From positions 1 through 64,000 of the forward strand of contig NZ_JAHTKP010000041.1 of NCBI RefSeq assembly GCF_019192735.1: a stretch of 64,000 bases of DNA, in the 5' to 3' direction. Both the position numbers and the translations under genes were made by a program. Below, piece after piece: positions 24,301 through 32,639 of this stretch (its first letter is position 1; every line of letters begins with the position of its first letter). The stretch comes from Kitasatospora aureofaciens. GTDB lineage: Bacteria > Actinomycetota > Actinomycetes > Streptomycetales > Streptomycetaceae. The notes beneath the pieces were generated by a model that did no database searches, had not been told where the DNA came from, and saw only the letters and a program-made list of their open reading frames with translations.

Positions 24301-25083
24301 GTGACTACCGCCGCGAGGGGCGATCCGTCCCAGCCCCATACCGAGGCCGAGAAGCTCGGCTGGACCATCAACATTCCCGGGCACCCGCCCCGTCAGGACT
24401 CCACGGAGTACATCGCTTCTCGCGCTCAGTTGCACAAGGTGGTCGACACACTGGTGAAGCCGTTCTACGGCCCGGAACCTGTCGAGGACCACCACGGTGG
24501 AGGCCTGTGGCTCAAGGACGCCGACGGCTGGTTCACCGTTCGCAATCTCGCCGGAATCGAGTGGTCCGCGCAGTTCTGCGCCGACCCCGCCAAGGTCGAC
24601 CTGCTGCGGCAGAACGCCAAGCGCCTTTACGCGTCGTTCCCGGACGCCGTGAAGGAACTCGGTATCGGAGATCTTCTGGACACCGAAATCACCGATGCCG
24701 TAGGGGTGGCACGCTGGACCGACTCGATCTGCAACGCCAGCGTTCCGCTGCCGCACGATGTGCATTCCGCGGAGCTGCCGCAGGGCGGCGGCGTCCACCA
24801 CTACCCCAGCCCGATCACCGAGATCGTCTTCTTCAAGCAGGACGACTTCCAGTTGTGGGTTACGGATGCGGGAGGCAACGCCGTGGCCGTGGCCCCGGTG
24901 GCAGCGCGGGGTTCGGAGGACGGGCGGGTCCAAGTGCTGTACGCGCCGGAGCAGTCCGCTCTGCGTCCCCAGCTGGACCAGGCGCGGGCCCGCGGAGACG
25001 TCCTGCTGCTCGACGCGGACCACCCGGTGGCGCAAGCCGCCTTCCGTCAGCAGTACGGCAAGGCGTCGAATGAGGAGACATGA
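24301..25083 (+). CDS. conserved hypothetical protein (DUF6424-like)
   Basis: Soluble protein of 260 residues without signal peptide or membrane helix. It contains GWTINIPGHPPRQDSTEYIA, EDHHGGGLWLKDADGWF, GIEWSAQFCADPAKVD and WTDSICNASVPLP. From memory these match a Streptomyces family now called DUF6424, with no known activity. Several conserved His/Asp/Trp residues could form a binding site. GTG 24301 has GGAGGGG 8 nt upstream. Its stop overlaps the next gene's ATG-ATG start, so it is co-translated with a subtilase-like protein; the pair probably works together. Confidence 0.75.
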   Translation: MTTAARGDPSQPHTEAEKLGWTINIPGHPPRQDSTEYIASRAQLHKVVDTLVKPFYGPEPVEDHHGGGLWLKDADGWFTVRNLAGIEWSAQFCADPAKVDLLRQNAKRLYASFPDAVKELGIGDLLDTEITDAVGVARWTDSICNASVPLPHDVHSAELPQGGGVHHYPSPITEIVFFKQDDFQLWVTDAGGNAVAVAPVAARGSEDGRVQVLYAPEQSALRPQLDQARARGDVLLLDADHPVAQAAFRQQYGKASNEET

Positions 25084-26570
25084 TGCTTCCCAGGATGAAG
25101 AAGACCGGGCAGCCTCCCCCTGAGCTGGTGTTCGGCTATCTGTCGGCACAGTCACTGGGCGGCGTACCCATGACCGAGGCAACCGACCTCGGCTCGGCCA
25201 GGCCGTTCCACGCCAATGAAGGCACCCGCGCCCGCGCCAAGGAGCGTGCCGTGGCGGCCGGGCTCACGGTCACCGCCGAAAGCCGCCTGGGATTCACCGT
25301 CTGCGGGCCGCCCTCCGCGTACGAGGCGTTGACCGGCGGCCGGATCGAATCGTACGAGGTGCTGCAACGTGTACCGAACGGGCGGGTCCGCTATGTGACC
25401 CACCTCGATATCGTCGGCGAGGGCCAACCCGAGGATCTGGGTGTGGGAGCCGCGCGGGGTACCACCGCGATCGAGGCCGTCGTGCTGGAGCAACCGCGTT
25501 CGCCCCATCAACTGTCGCCGGCCGCACAGGCGCCGAACGTGAGCAAGTACCACCTCCGGCTTCCGGGCGACGTGGCCATGCTGCTCGGCGCCACGGCCGC
25601 GCAGCAGCAAGGTGTGGTGGGCGCGGGCGTGCAGGTCGCCATGGTCGACACGGGACACTACGCGCACACCTACTTCGCGCTTCAGGGCTACCACGTCGAC
25701 CCCGTCACCACCCTCGTCCCGGGCACCAGTCCCGCCGAGGACCCCATCGGACACGGGACCGGGGAATCGGCCAACATCTTCGCCGTGGCCCCCGGCGCGA
25801 CTCTGCGGTTCTACCGCGCCAGTGACTCCAGTGGCCAACTGACCAGCGCGATAGCTGGGTTCCTCCAGGCGAAGACCGACCACCCGCAGGTGCTCACCAA
25901 CTCCTGGGGCGGCGACCTCGAATGGCCGCCGCCGGACCCGCGGCCGCCCGCGTCGTCCCGGGTCTGGGTGCTCGAGATCACCGACGCCGTGGAGCAGGGA
26001 ATCGTGGTGGTGTTCTCCGCCGGCAACGGCCAGTTCTCGATAGAGCCGCAGGTTCCCGGAGTCATCGCGGCGGGAGGGGTGTTCGTCGGCCCCGGTCTTG
26101 ACCTGCAGGCGTCGGACTACGCGAGCGGCTACGTCAGTCCCTGGTTCGACGGTGTCCTCGTGCCCACGGTCTGCGGTCTGGTGGGTATGCTGCCGCGAGC
26201 CCAGTACCTGATGCTCCCCATCCCGCCCGGCTGCACGCTCGACGTCGAGGAGAGCCGGGCAGCCGACGGCCAGTTCCCGGACACCCCCGACGGCACCCGG
26301 TCGGACGACGGCTGGGCACTCTTCTCGGGCACCTCGGCGGCCGCTCCTCAGATCGCCGGTGCCGCCGCGGTCCTCCTGGGCACCGGTGGCAGGCCAGGGC
26401 TCACCGTCCAACAGGTCACCGAGGCGCTCGTCAAGACCGCCACCGACGTGACCGCCGGCCACAACCATCCACGATTCAACAGGCCGGCCGGACCCGGCCC
26501 GGACGAGGCCACCGGGCCCGGACTGGCGAACGTGGGCGAGGCCCTGAAGTACGCACGGGCCAACTTCTGA
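25083..26570 (+). CDS. S8 subtilisin-like serine protease without signal peptide
   Basis: S8 peptidase of about 495 residues. The catalytic residues are visible: Asp in VAMVDTGHYAH (about residue 189), His in DPIGHGTGESANIFAVAPG (about 224), oxyanion Asn in VVVFSAGNG (about 315) and Ser in FSGTSAAAPQIAGAAA (about 418). The first 150 residues form a distinct domain with KERAVAAGLTVTAESRLGFTV, which resembles a propeptide/inhibitor-like fold. No signal peptide or TM helix is present, so it appears cytoplasmic, unusual for S8 enzymes. Two ATGs (25080, 25083) overlap the previous stop; the second has better spacing from GAGGAG. A strong terminator follows directly. Confidence 0.85.
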   Translation: MLPRMKKTGQPPPELVFGYLSAQSLGGVPMTEATDLGSARPFHANEGTRARAKERAVAAGLTVTAESRLGFTVCGPPSAYEALTGGRIESYEVLQRVPNGRVRYVTHLDIVGEGQPEDLGVGAARGTTAIEAVVLEQPRSPHQLSPAAQAPNVSKYHLRLPGDVAMLLGATAAQQQGVVGAGVQVAMVDTGHYAHTYFALQGYHVDPVTTLVPGTSPAEDPIGHGTGESANIFAVAPGATLRFYRASDSSGQLTSAIAGFLQAKTDHPQVLTNSWGGDLEWPPPDPRPPASSRVWVLEITDAVEQGIVVVFSAGNGQFSIEPQVPGVIAAGGVFVGPGLDLQASDYASGYVSPWFDGVLVPTVCGLVGMLPRAQYLMLPIPPGCTLDVEESRAADGQFPDTPDGTRSDDGWALFSGTSAAAPQIAGAAAVLLGTGGRPGLTVQQVTEALVKTATDVTAGHNHPRFNRPAGPGPDEATGPGLANVGEALKYARANF

Positions 26571-26572
26571 CC

Positions 26573-26606
26573 GATGGCTGCCCCGACCACCGTCGGGGCA
26601 GCCATC
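26573..26606 (+). terminator. terminator hairpin after the subtilase gene
   Basis: Perfect 15-bp stem GATGGCTGCCCCGAC / GTCGGGGCAGCCATC with a CACC loop, starting 2 nt after the stop at 26570. It lacks a long T tract, which is normal for actinomycete terminators. Confidence 0.85.
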
Positions 26607-26639
26607 AAAGGACCAAGCACGACGGGCAGTTGAGCCACC

Positions 26640-26837
26640 GTGTGGTACGTGCGGGATGCCCTCGTCGGACTGAACCTGCGGATCTGGGACGCCGTCGCCG
26701 AGGGCGTCCGAGTGACCGCGGTCCGCGGCGGTGCTTCTTCGGCCATCCGCATCGTCAGGCCGCCAGGCTACGTTAGCGTTCACACCCCGGCGGCGAGCGT
26801 GAGCGCGCTGAACGCCGCGCCGAACAGGCCGAATTAG
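26640..26837 (+). CDS. small hypothetical protein or gene fragment
   Basis: Open frame of 65 codons from GTG 26640 with strong G/C third positions: WYVRDALVGLNLRIWDAVAEGV, then RIVRPPGYVSVHT. A stop lies three codons upstream and no ribosome-binding site is visible. The codon bias argues for real coding origin, so it is either a tiny gene or a fragment. I do not recognise a family. Confidence 0.3.
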   Translation: MWYVRDALVGLNLRIWDAVAEGVRVTAVRGGASSAIRIVRPPGYVSVHTPAASVSALNAAPNRPN

Positions 26838-26949
26838 GAGTCTGGAAGCACTCCTCGATCGCCGAGCAGGCGCCCGGGACGACTTTGGTGAGGCCGGATC
26901 GCGCCGAAAGTGGGATTACCGGGCGTGGCCGGATTCCTAGGCTTTCGGT

Positions 26950-27147
26950 ATGAAGACCCTGCTCGGCTATCTCGGTTTCGTTCTGATCCTCGGCGGCGCG
27001 TCCGGCCTGCTTGCCGACCACCTGGGGGGCTTCCGCCTGTTCGGCTTCGTCCGCCTGCTGGTCCCCTCGGGGCACGAGACCGCCGGGTACGCCGCGTTGC
27101 TGGTGCTGGGTGTCGTGTTGGCGATCCCCTCCGCCCGTCGCGGCTGA
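26950..27147 (+). CDS. small membrane protein
   Basis: A 65-residue protein with two hydrophobic segments (LLGYLGFVLILGGASGLLAD and TAGYAALLVLGVVLAIP) joined by a short loop. Coding-type third positions support it. There is no obvious ribosome-binding site before ATG 26950. Function unknown. Confidence 0.6.
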   Translation: MKTLLGYLGFVLILGGASGLLADHLGGFRLFGFVRLLVPSGHETAGYAALLVLGVVLAIPSARRG

Positions 27148-27151
27148 ACAC

Positions 27152-27454
27152 TCAACCGGTCGAGGCCTCGATCCCGTCGGGCAGGACGGCGAGGCCGCTG
27201 CGAAAGCCCTCCCGGTTGCGCTCCTCCGGGTCCGGGTCGCCGCCGCTCTCCAGGGCGGTCAGGAGCGGGAAGCGGGAGGTGAAGTCGTGGGCCAGCTCGG
27301 TAAGTTGGGCGGAGCGGACGGTCCACCACTCCTCGTCGGTGACCCTGGTCGCGGCGGCGGCGTCGCGGGCGCCGTCCGGGCGCTGCGCCGGCGTCTGGTG
27401 GAGGAGCGCGGTGTACCGAAGGCGTCGATCGACTTCTCCGGGTACTGGTGCCAC
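27152..27454 (-). pseudogene. TetR-family C-terminal domain remnant
   Basis: The frame contains YTALLHQTPAQRPDGARDAA, TDEEWWTVRSAQLTELAHDF and FRSGLAVLPDGIEAS, which look like the ligand-binding C-terminal domain of a TetR regulator (DEEWW and F..GL..LLDGIEA pattern). The N-terminal helix-turn-helix is missing upstream of 27454. On the other strand, 27415-27532 reads a different short coding-like segment (HRLTQDDARPDGTEDLT). The area therefore looks like decayed DNA. Confidence 0.45.
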
Positions 27455-27532
27455 CGGCTGACCCAGGACGACGCCCGCCCCGACGGGACCGAAGATCTGA
27501 CGGACGCTCAGGAGAAGCTCGGGATGTCCTGA

Positions 27533-27957
27533 TTGCGGCCGGTCGGGGGTGTTTGTCCGCGAACATCCCCGACCGGCATCGTTCGGTTTGCGGTGGCGGT
27601 GGCGGGGAAGAGAGACAGACGGTCAGCGGTGCAGTCCGTTTTCGACCGGTACCCGATGGCGGTTGTCCGCCAGTGTCCAAAGTTCGCCAGCGGGGTGAAC
27701 AGGGCAGGTCAGGCACTGCTTCGTAGGCCTGAGCGGCGAAAAGGCCGGTGATTGGCCTGATATCCCTCGCCGATTTTACTTACTGATGGTCATTTTTACC
27801 TGCCGATGGGAATTTCCCCCCTTGTCGTGATCGTGTCCGATGCGCTGGAATGCGACCGCTGTCGGGACGCGTGGTCCGGAGCAACCACGCGGCCGAACAG
27901 GATCCGCGTACGCTGACCGCGCGCACCCTGACGTCTCATCAGACGAAAGGATGTCCA
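27533..27957. other. intergenic region upstream of the large secreted protease
   Basis: About 425 bp without a gene. The part from 27750 to 27840 is locally A/T-rich and contains TTTTACTTACTGATGGTC, a likely promoter zone for the downstream protease, but I cannot assign boxes. The ribosome-binding site GAAAGGA (27945-27951) lies at the right end. Confidence 0.4.
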
Positions 27958-30900
27958 TTGATCGGCTGGCGGAAATCCCAGCTAGCAGCCGCCGTCACGG
28001 TCACCGCCGCGTCCATGGTCCTGGGTTTCGGGACCACCGCGAACGGCGCCCCGATTCCCGACGCCCCGAACGCCCCCGCGGCGTCGGCGGACGGGACCCC
28101 GGTGCCGGTGATCGTGATTCTCAAGGACCAGATAACGGACGCCCCGGCCGACAACGGCCACCTGGGCGCGCGCCAGCAGAAGGCCGCGAACGCGCAGGCC
28201 CCGCTGCTGGACAAGGTCAAGGCCCACGGCGGCACCAACATCAAGAGCTTCGTGGTCGGCAACGCCTTCTCGGCCACGGTCAGCCCGGCCCTGCGGGCGC
28301 AGCTGCAGGCCGACCCGGCCGTCGCCTCCGTGGTGACGGACACCCAGGTCAACGTCGCCCCGCCGGCCGCCACCAAGGCCAAGACCAAGGCCGACGAGGC
28401 CACCGACCAGGCGGCCAAGGCCGGCGCCGCCCCGGAAGCCGTTTCGGGCAGTAACGGCAGCCAGGGCCCGGAGGAGAACGCGACCAACACGGTCTGCCCC
28501 TCCGACCCGAGCAAGCCGCTGCTGGAGCCCGAGGGCCTGTACTCGACCCACGGGGTCACCGGCAACGGCAAGCCCGGCGCGGCCGACCTGGCCACCGGCA
28601 AGGGTGTCAAGGTCGCCTACATCGCGGACGGCCTGGACCCGAACAACCCGGACTTCATCCGGGCCGACGGCTCGCACGCCGTCGTCGACTACCAGGACTT
28701 CGCGGGCGACGGCACCAATGCGCCGACCGGTGGCGCGGAGGCCTTCGGCGACGCCTCGGCGGTCATCGCCCAGGGCCGCCAGGTCTACGACGTCTCCAAG
28801 TTCGTCAACGCCTCGCACCCGCTCCCGGCGGGCTGCAACATCCGCGTCCGCGGCCTCGCCCCGGACGCCTCGCTGGTCGCCCTGAAGGCCGGCGGCGAGA
28901 TGATGTCCAACTCGTCGATCCTGCAGGCGATCGACTACGCGGTGCGGGTCGCCCACGTCGACGTGCTGAACGAGTCCTTCGGCGGGAACGTCACCCCGGA
29001 CTCCGGTGCGCACGACACCATCTCGCTCTTCAACGACCAGGCCGTCAAGGCCGGTGTCACGGTCGCCGTGTCTTCCGGTGACGCCGGTCTGAGCGGCACC
29101 GTCGGCACCCCGGCCACCGACCCGAACGTGATCGCGGTCGGCGCCTCGACGGACAACCAGAACTACCAGCAGACCGGTTACGCGGCCGCCCAGTTCTCGA
29201 ACAAGACCTGGAGCAACAACCGCATCTCCGCGCTCTCCTCGGGCGGCTTCACCCAGGCCGGCCGCACGGTCGACCTGGTCGCCCCGGGTGAGTCGGACTG
29301 GGCGCTGTGCTCGCCCGACCTCACCAAGTACACCGACTGCAAGGGCTTCGCCGGCACCGGCCAGCCGATCCAGTCGTTCGGCGGCACCAGCCAGGCCGCG
29401 CCGTTCGTCACCGGTGCCGCGGCCCTGGTCATCCAGGCCTACCGCGACACCCACGGCGGCGACTCGCCGTCCCCGGCCCTGGTGAAGAAGTTCATCACCG
29501 GCACCGCCCAGGACCTCGGCGTGCCGGCCGAGGAGCAGGGCGCCGGTCTGCTGAACGTCCGCGCCGCCGTCGAGGCCGCCCGCGGCTACGACGACGGTGA
29601 CGGCACGCCGGGCAGCAACACGGTCGTCGTCAACACCGGCCAGGTCGAGATCGCCGGCGCCCCCGGCTCGACCCACACCGCCGACGTGAGCGTCACCAAC
29701 ACCAGTGACACCACCCAGACGGTGAGCGCCGCGACCCGCAGCTTCGTGCCGCAGGCGAGCAGCCAGCAGACCGTCCAGCTGGACTCGGCCGCCACCGACA
29801 CCTTCAAGTACGCCACCAACGGCGCGCCCTGGGTGCAGAAGCAGGTCAAGATCACCGTCCCGGCCGGTGCCGACCGCCTCGCGGCGTCGATCGCCTGGCA
29901 GGGTGCGGCCAGCCCGGTCGCCAACGGCCCGGTGGTCCGCATGACGCTGCTCGACCCGACCGGCAAGTTCGAGACGAACACCCGCCCGCAGGGCGGCGCC
30001 ACCTCGGCCAACTTCGGTCTGGTGGACGTCCCGCACCCGGTCGCCGGCGACTGGACCGCGATCCTCTACACCCCGGCGGGCAAGGGCGGTTACACCGGCC
30101 CGGTCCAGCTGGGCAGCTCCACCCAGCGCGCGGTGCCGGCCGGCACCGTGGGCCCGAACGTCGTCGACATCGAGCCGGGTGACACCAAGACCCTCAAGGT
30201 CCAGGTCACCACCCCGGCCACCAGCGGCGACTCCAGCGAGGCGGTCACCGTCTCCGGCTCCAACGGCGCCACCACCAGCGTTCCGGTGATCCTGCGCAGC
30301 CTCGTCCCGGTCAACCAGGGCAAGGGCACCTTCACCGGCTCCATCACCGGTGGCAACGGCCGCGGCAGCTCGCCCACGCAGAGCTTCTCCTACGCGTTCG
30401 ACGTCCCGAAGGGCCAGAAGGACCTGCGGGTCGGCGTCACCGTCAAGGACTCCAAGCTGCTCATGCAGGGCGCGCTGATCAGCCCGGACGGCACCCCGGT
30501 CGACATCGAGGGCAACGCGATCCTCGACGCGCAGGGCAACCTGACCAGCACCACCGCGGGCGTCTCGGCCACCACGGTCAACCCGGCCGAGGGCCGCTGG
30601 CGCTTCGTCCTGAACGTGCTCGGCCCGGTCAGCGGCCAGCAGCTCAGCCAGGACTTCGCCGGCACGATCGCGTTCAACCAGAACACCGCGACCGCGGCCG
30701 GCCTGCCGACCGACGCGCGCACCAAGCTGGCCGCCGGCAAGCCGGTGACCGTCCAGGTGAACTACACCAACAACACGGTGGCGACCCAGCAGATCTCGGC
30801 CGACGGCCGCCTCGACCGCCGCGTCGACCTGCCGCTGGTGCCGCAGGGCGCCTCGGCGTCGGTCACCCTGCCGCTGAGCCTGACCTCCGCGGTCCCGGCC

Positions 30901-31449
30901 TTCCTCGTCCCGCCGGGCACCGACCAGCTGAAGGCGGTCGCGGCGTCCTCGACGCCGGCCCAGCTGGAGCTGAGCGCCACCACCGGCTCGCCGGACCTGT
31001 TCGGTAACCTGAAGAAGGCCCAGGACGGCTCGACCATCTCGGTCGTGACGGACAACGGCACCGCCGCGCAGCCGATCGTCCCCGGCATCTGGGGCACCTT
31101 CCTGCAGCAGATCGGCCCGTTCGGCACCGCCGGCGCGCCGGCCGGCACCGCCACCATCACCGCGACCGCGCACACCCAGGCGTTCGACCCGGCGCTGACC
31201 TCCAGCACCGGCGACCCGTACGCCACCGCGGTCAACGCCTCGGCCCCGGCCGCCACCCCGGTGGTCGTCCAGCCGGGCGCGACGGGCTCGCTGCAGGTGA
31301 CCCTCACCCCGACCGGCCCGAAGGGCAGCACCGTCCACGGTGTGCTGTACCTGGTGTCCGCCCCGACCTCGGTGGCGACCGCCAACAACAGCCTGGGCAC
31401 GACCGGTTCGGTGCTGGCGGCGCTGCCGTACAGCTACACGGTCAACTGA
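27958..31449 (+). CDS. large secreted S8-type serine peptidase with altered catalytic residues
   Basis: Secreted protein of about 1163 residues. TTG 27958 is chosen because GAAAGGA lies 6 nt upstream and it places the signal peptide (WRKSQLAAAVTVTAASMVLG to ANGA) at the N-terminus; an ATG at 27850 would add 36 residues. An I9-type propeptide (VPVIVILKDQ...DPAVASVVTD) precedes the S8 core. The Asp is in VAYIADGLDP (about residue 223) and the Ser in FGGTSQAAPFVTGAA (about 478). The usual His motif GHGTHVAG reads FGDASAVIA, and the oxyanion Asn reads SSGDAG, as in sedolisins. About 600 C-terminal residues are Thr/Val-rich beta domains. It may be active through a different triad or be a binding protein. 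Confidence 0.88.
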   Translation: MIGWRKSQLAAAVTVTAASMVLGFGTTANGAPIPDAPNAPAASADGTPVPVIVILKDQITDAPADNGHLGARQQKAANAQAPLLDKVKAHGGTNIKSFVVGNAFSATVSPALRAQLQADPAVASVVTDTQVNVAPPAATKAKTKADEATDQAAKAGAAPEAVSGSNGSQGPEENATNTVCPSDPSKPLLEPEGLYSTHGVTGNGKPGAADLATGKGVKVAYIADGLDPNNPDFIRADGSHAVVDYQDFAGDGTNAPTGGAEAFGDASAVIAQGRQVYDVSKFVNASHPLPAGCNIRVRGLAPDASLVALKAGGEMMSNSSILQAIDYAVRVAHVDVLNESFGGNVTPDSGAHDTISLFNDQAVKAGVTVAVSSGDAGLSGTVGTPATDPNVIAVGASTDNQNYQQTGYAAAQFSNKTWSNNRISALSSGGFTQAGRTVDLVAPGESDWALCSPDLTKYTDCKGFAGTGQPIQSFGGTSQAAPFVTGAAALVIQAYRDTHGGDSPSPALVKKFITGTAQDLGVPAEEQGAGLLNVRAAVEAARGYDDGDGTPGSNTVVVNTGQVEIAGAPGSTHTADVSVTNTSDTTQTVSAATRSFVPQASSQQTVQLDSAATDTFKYATNGAPWVQKQVKITVPAGADRLAASIAWQGAASPVANGPVVRMTLLDPTGKFETNTRPQGGATSANFGLVDVPHPVAGDWTAILYTPAGKGGYTGPVQLGSSTQRAVPAGTVGPNVVDIEPGDTKTLKVQVTTPATSGDSSEAVTVSGSNGATTSVPVILRSLVPVNQGKGTFTGSITGGNGRGSSPTQSFSYAFDVPKGQKDLRVGVTVKDSKLLMQGALISPDGTPVDIEGNAILDAQGNLTSTTAGVSATTVNPAEGRWRFVLNVLGPVSGQQLSQDFAGTIAFNQNTATAAGLPTDARTKLAAGKPVTVQVNYTNNTVATQQISADGRLDRRVDLPLVPQGASASVTLPLSLTSAVPAFLVPPGTDQLKAVAASSTPAQLELSATTGSPDLFGNLKKAQDGSTISVVTDNGTAAQPIVPGIWGTFLQQIGPFGTAGAPAGTATITATAHTQAFDPALTSSTGDPYATAVNASAPAATPVVVQPGATGSLQVTLTPTGPKGSTVHGVLYLVSAPTSVATANNSLGTTGSVLAALPYSYTVN

Positions 31450-31488
31450 CGCACCGCCACAGGGTGGACTGACACCCTCTGTTACAAG

Positions 31489-31524
31489 GCCGAGGCCGTC
31501 CCGGAGTTCCGGGGCGGCCTCGGC
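31489..31524 (+). terminator. terminator hairpin after the large protease
   Basis: GCCGAGGCCG (31489-31498) pairs with CGGCCTCGGC (31515-31524) around a short GC-rich loop, 40 nt after the stop, followed by TGCTTT. Confidence 0.8.
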
Positions 31525-31581
31525 TGCTTTCCGGACCGGTCCATGCTTTCCGGGACGGTCGATGCTTTCCGGGATGGTCCA
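31525..31581 (+). repeat. three tandem 19-bp repeats upstream of the epoxide hydrolase gene
   Basis: Three consecutive 19-bp units of the form TGCTTTCCGGGACGGTCSA occupy 31525-31543, 31544-31562 and 31563-31581 with one to three differences between copies. They lie directly after the terminator and 78 bp before the TTG start at 31659, a position suitable for regulator binding. Confidence 0.7.
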
Positions 31582-31658
31582 CGCGGGGGATTCCCGGGGC
31601 GCCGGGCTGGGCAGGGTCGGATCGAACAGCCGTATCGGACCGACCCGGGGAGCGGGAG

Positions 31659-32639
31659 TTGAGCGACGCGATCAAGCACAGCCACGTCGAGGTGAACGGC
31701 GTGCGGCTGCACATCGCCGAACAGGGCGAGGGTCCGCTGGTCCTGCTGCTGCATGGTTTTCCGGAGAGCTGGTACTCCTGGCGGCACCAGTTCGCGCCGC
31801 TGGCCGCCGCCGGCTACCGGGTCGTCGCGCCCGACCAGCGCGGGTACGCCCGCAGCGAGCAGCCGGAGCGTGTGGACGCGTACACCCTGCTGCACCTGGT
31901 GGGGGACGTGACGGCGCTGATCGGCGCGCTCGGCGCGGATCAGGCGGTGGTGGTCGGCCACGACTGGGGCGCGCCGGTCGCGTGGGCCACGGCCGCGCTC
32001 CGGCCCGACCTCGTGCGCGGCGTCGTCGGGCTCAGCGTGCCGCCGCTGCCGAGCGGCCCGCGGCCGCTGAAGGAGTCGCGAGAGGCCTTCGGTGACGGCT
32101 TCTACCAGGTCTACTTCCAGGAGCCCGGCCGCGCCGACGCCGAGCTCGCGGCCGACCCGGCGTCCAGCTTCCGCCGCGTCTTCGGCGGCGCCAGCCCCGC
32201 CGCCGAGCCGCGCGCGTGGGTCATCCCCGAGGGGCGGAAGCTGCTGGACACCGTCCCGGAGCCGGAGCGGCTGCCGGCCTGGCTCACCGAGACGGACATC
32301 GAGGCCTTCGCGGCCGACTACGCCACCCACGGGGAGCGGGCGTTCACCGGCGGGCTCAACTGGTACCGCAACATCGACCGGAACAACGAACTGCTCGCGC
32401 CGTTCGCCGGCCGGCCGATCGAGGCGCCCGCGCTGTTCGTGGTCGGCGAGCAGGACCTCGTGAACGCGATCGTCCCGCCGGACGTGCTGACGTTCCTCCT
32501 GGACACCTTCACGCCCCGCCTCTACCGGCACGTCCGGCTGCCGGAGACCGGCCACTGGACGCAGCAGGAGCGGCCGCAGGAGGTCACGGCGGCGCTGCTG
32601 GACTTCCTCGGGCACCTGGAGGGCGGGTCACACCGGTAG
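31659..32639 (+). CDS. epoxide hydrolase-like alpha/beta hydrolase
   Basis: Alpha/beta hydrolase of 326 residues, soluble epoxide hydrolase/haloalkane dehalogenase branch. The oxyanion motif is LLLHGFPESWYSW (HGFPES), the nucleophile is Asp in VVGHDWGAPVAW, the charge-relay Asp is in VGEQDLV and the His in PETGHWTQQERP; a Tyr-bearing cap (NWYRNID) is present. An Asp nucleophile excludes a simple esterase. TTG 31659 follows GGGAG; the next in-frame starts lie within the domain. Its last 12 nt overlap the convergent VWA gene. Confidence 0.9.
   Translation: MSDAIKHSHVEVNGVRLHIAEQGEGPLVLLLHGFPESWYSWRHQFAPLAAAGYRVVAPDQRGYARSEQPERVDAYTLLHLVGDVTALIGALGADQAVVVGHDWGAPVAWATAALRPDLVRGVVGLSVPPLPSGPRPLKESREAFGDGFYQVYFQEPGRADAELAADPASSFRRVFGGASPAAEPRAWVIPEGRKLLDTVPEPERLPAWLTETDIEAFAADYATHGERAFTGGLNWYRNIDRNNELLAPFAGRPIEAPALFVVGEQDLVNAIVPPDVLTFLLDTFTPRLYRHVRLPETGHWTQQERPQEVTAALLDFLGHLEGGSHR

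Noticed and set aside
24301..26570. Known antiphage system
   Set aside because: A subtilase with a DUF6424-like partner does not match a defence system I know, and no nuclease, NTPase or reverse transcriptase is linked.
27982..31338. 1118-codon open frame on the minus strand
   Set aside because: It is exactly antisense to the secreted S8 protease, Asp/Gly/Arg-rich and without domains; an effect of GC-rich third positions.
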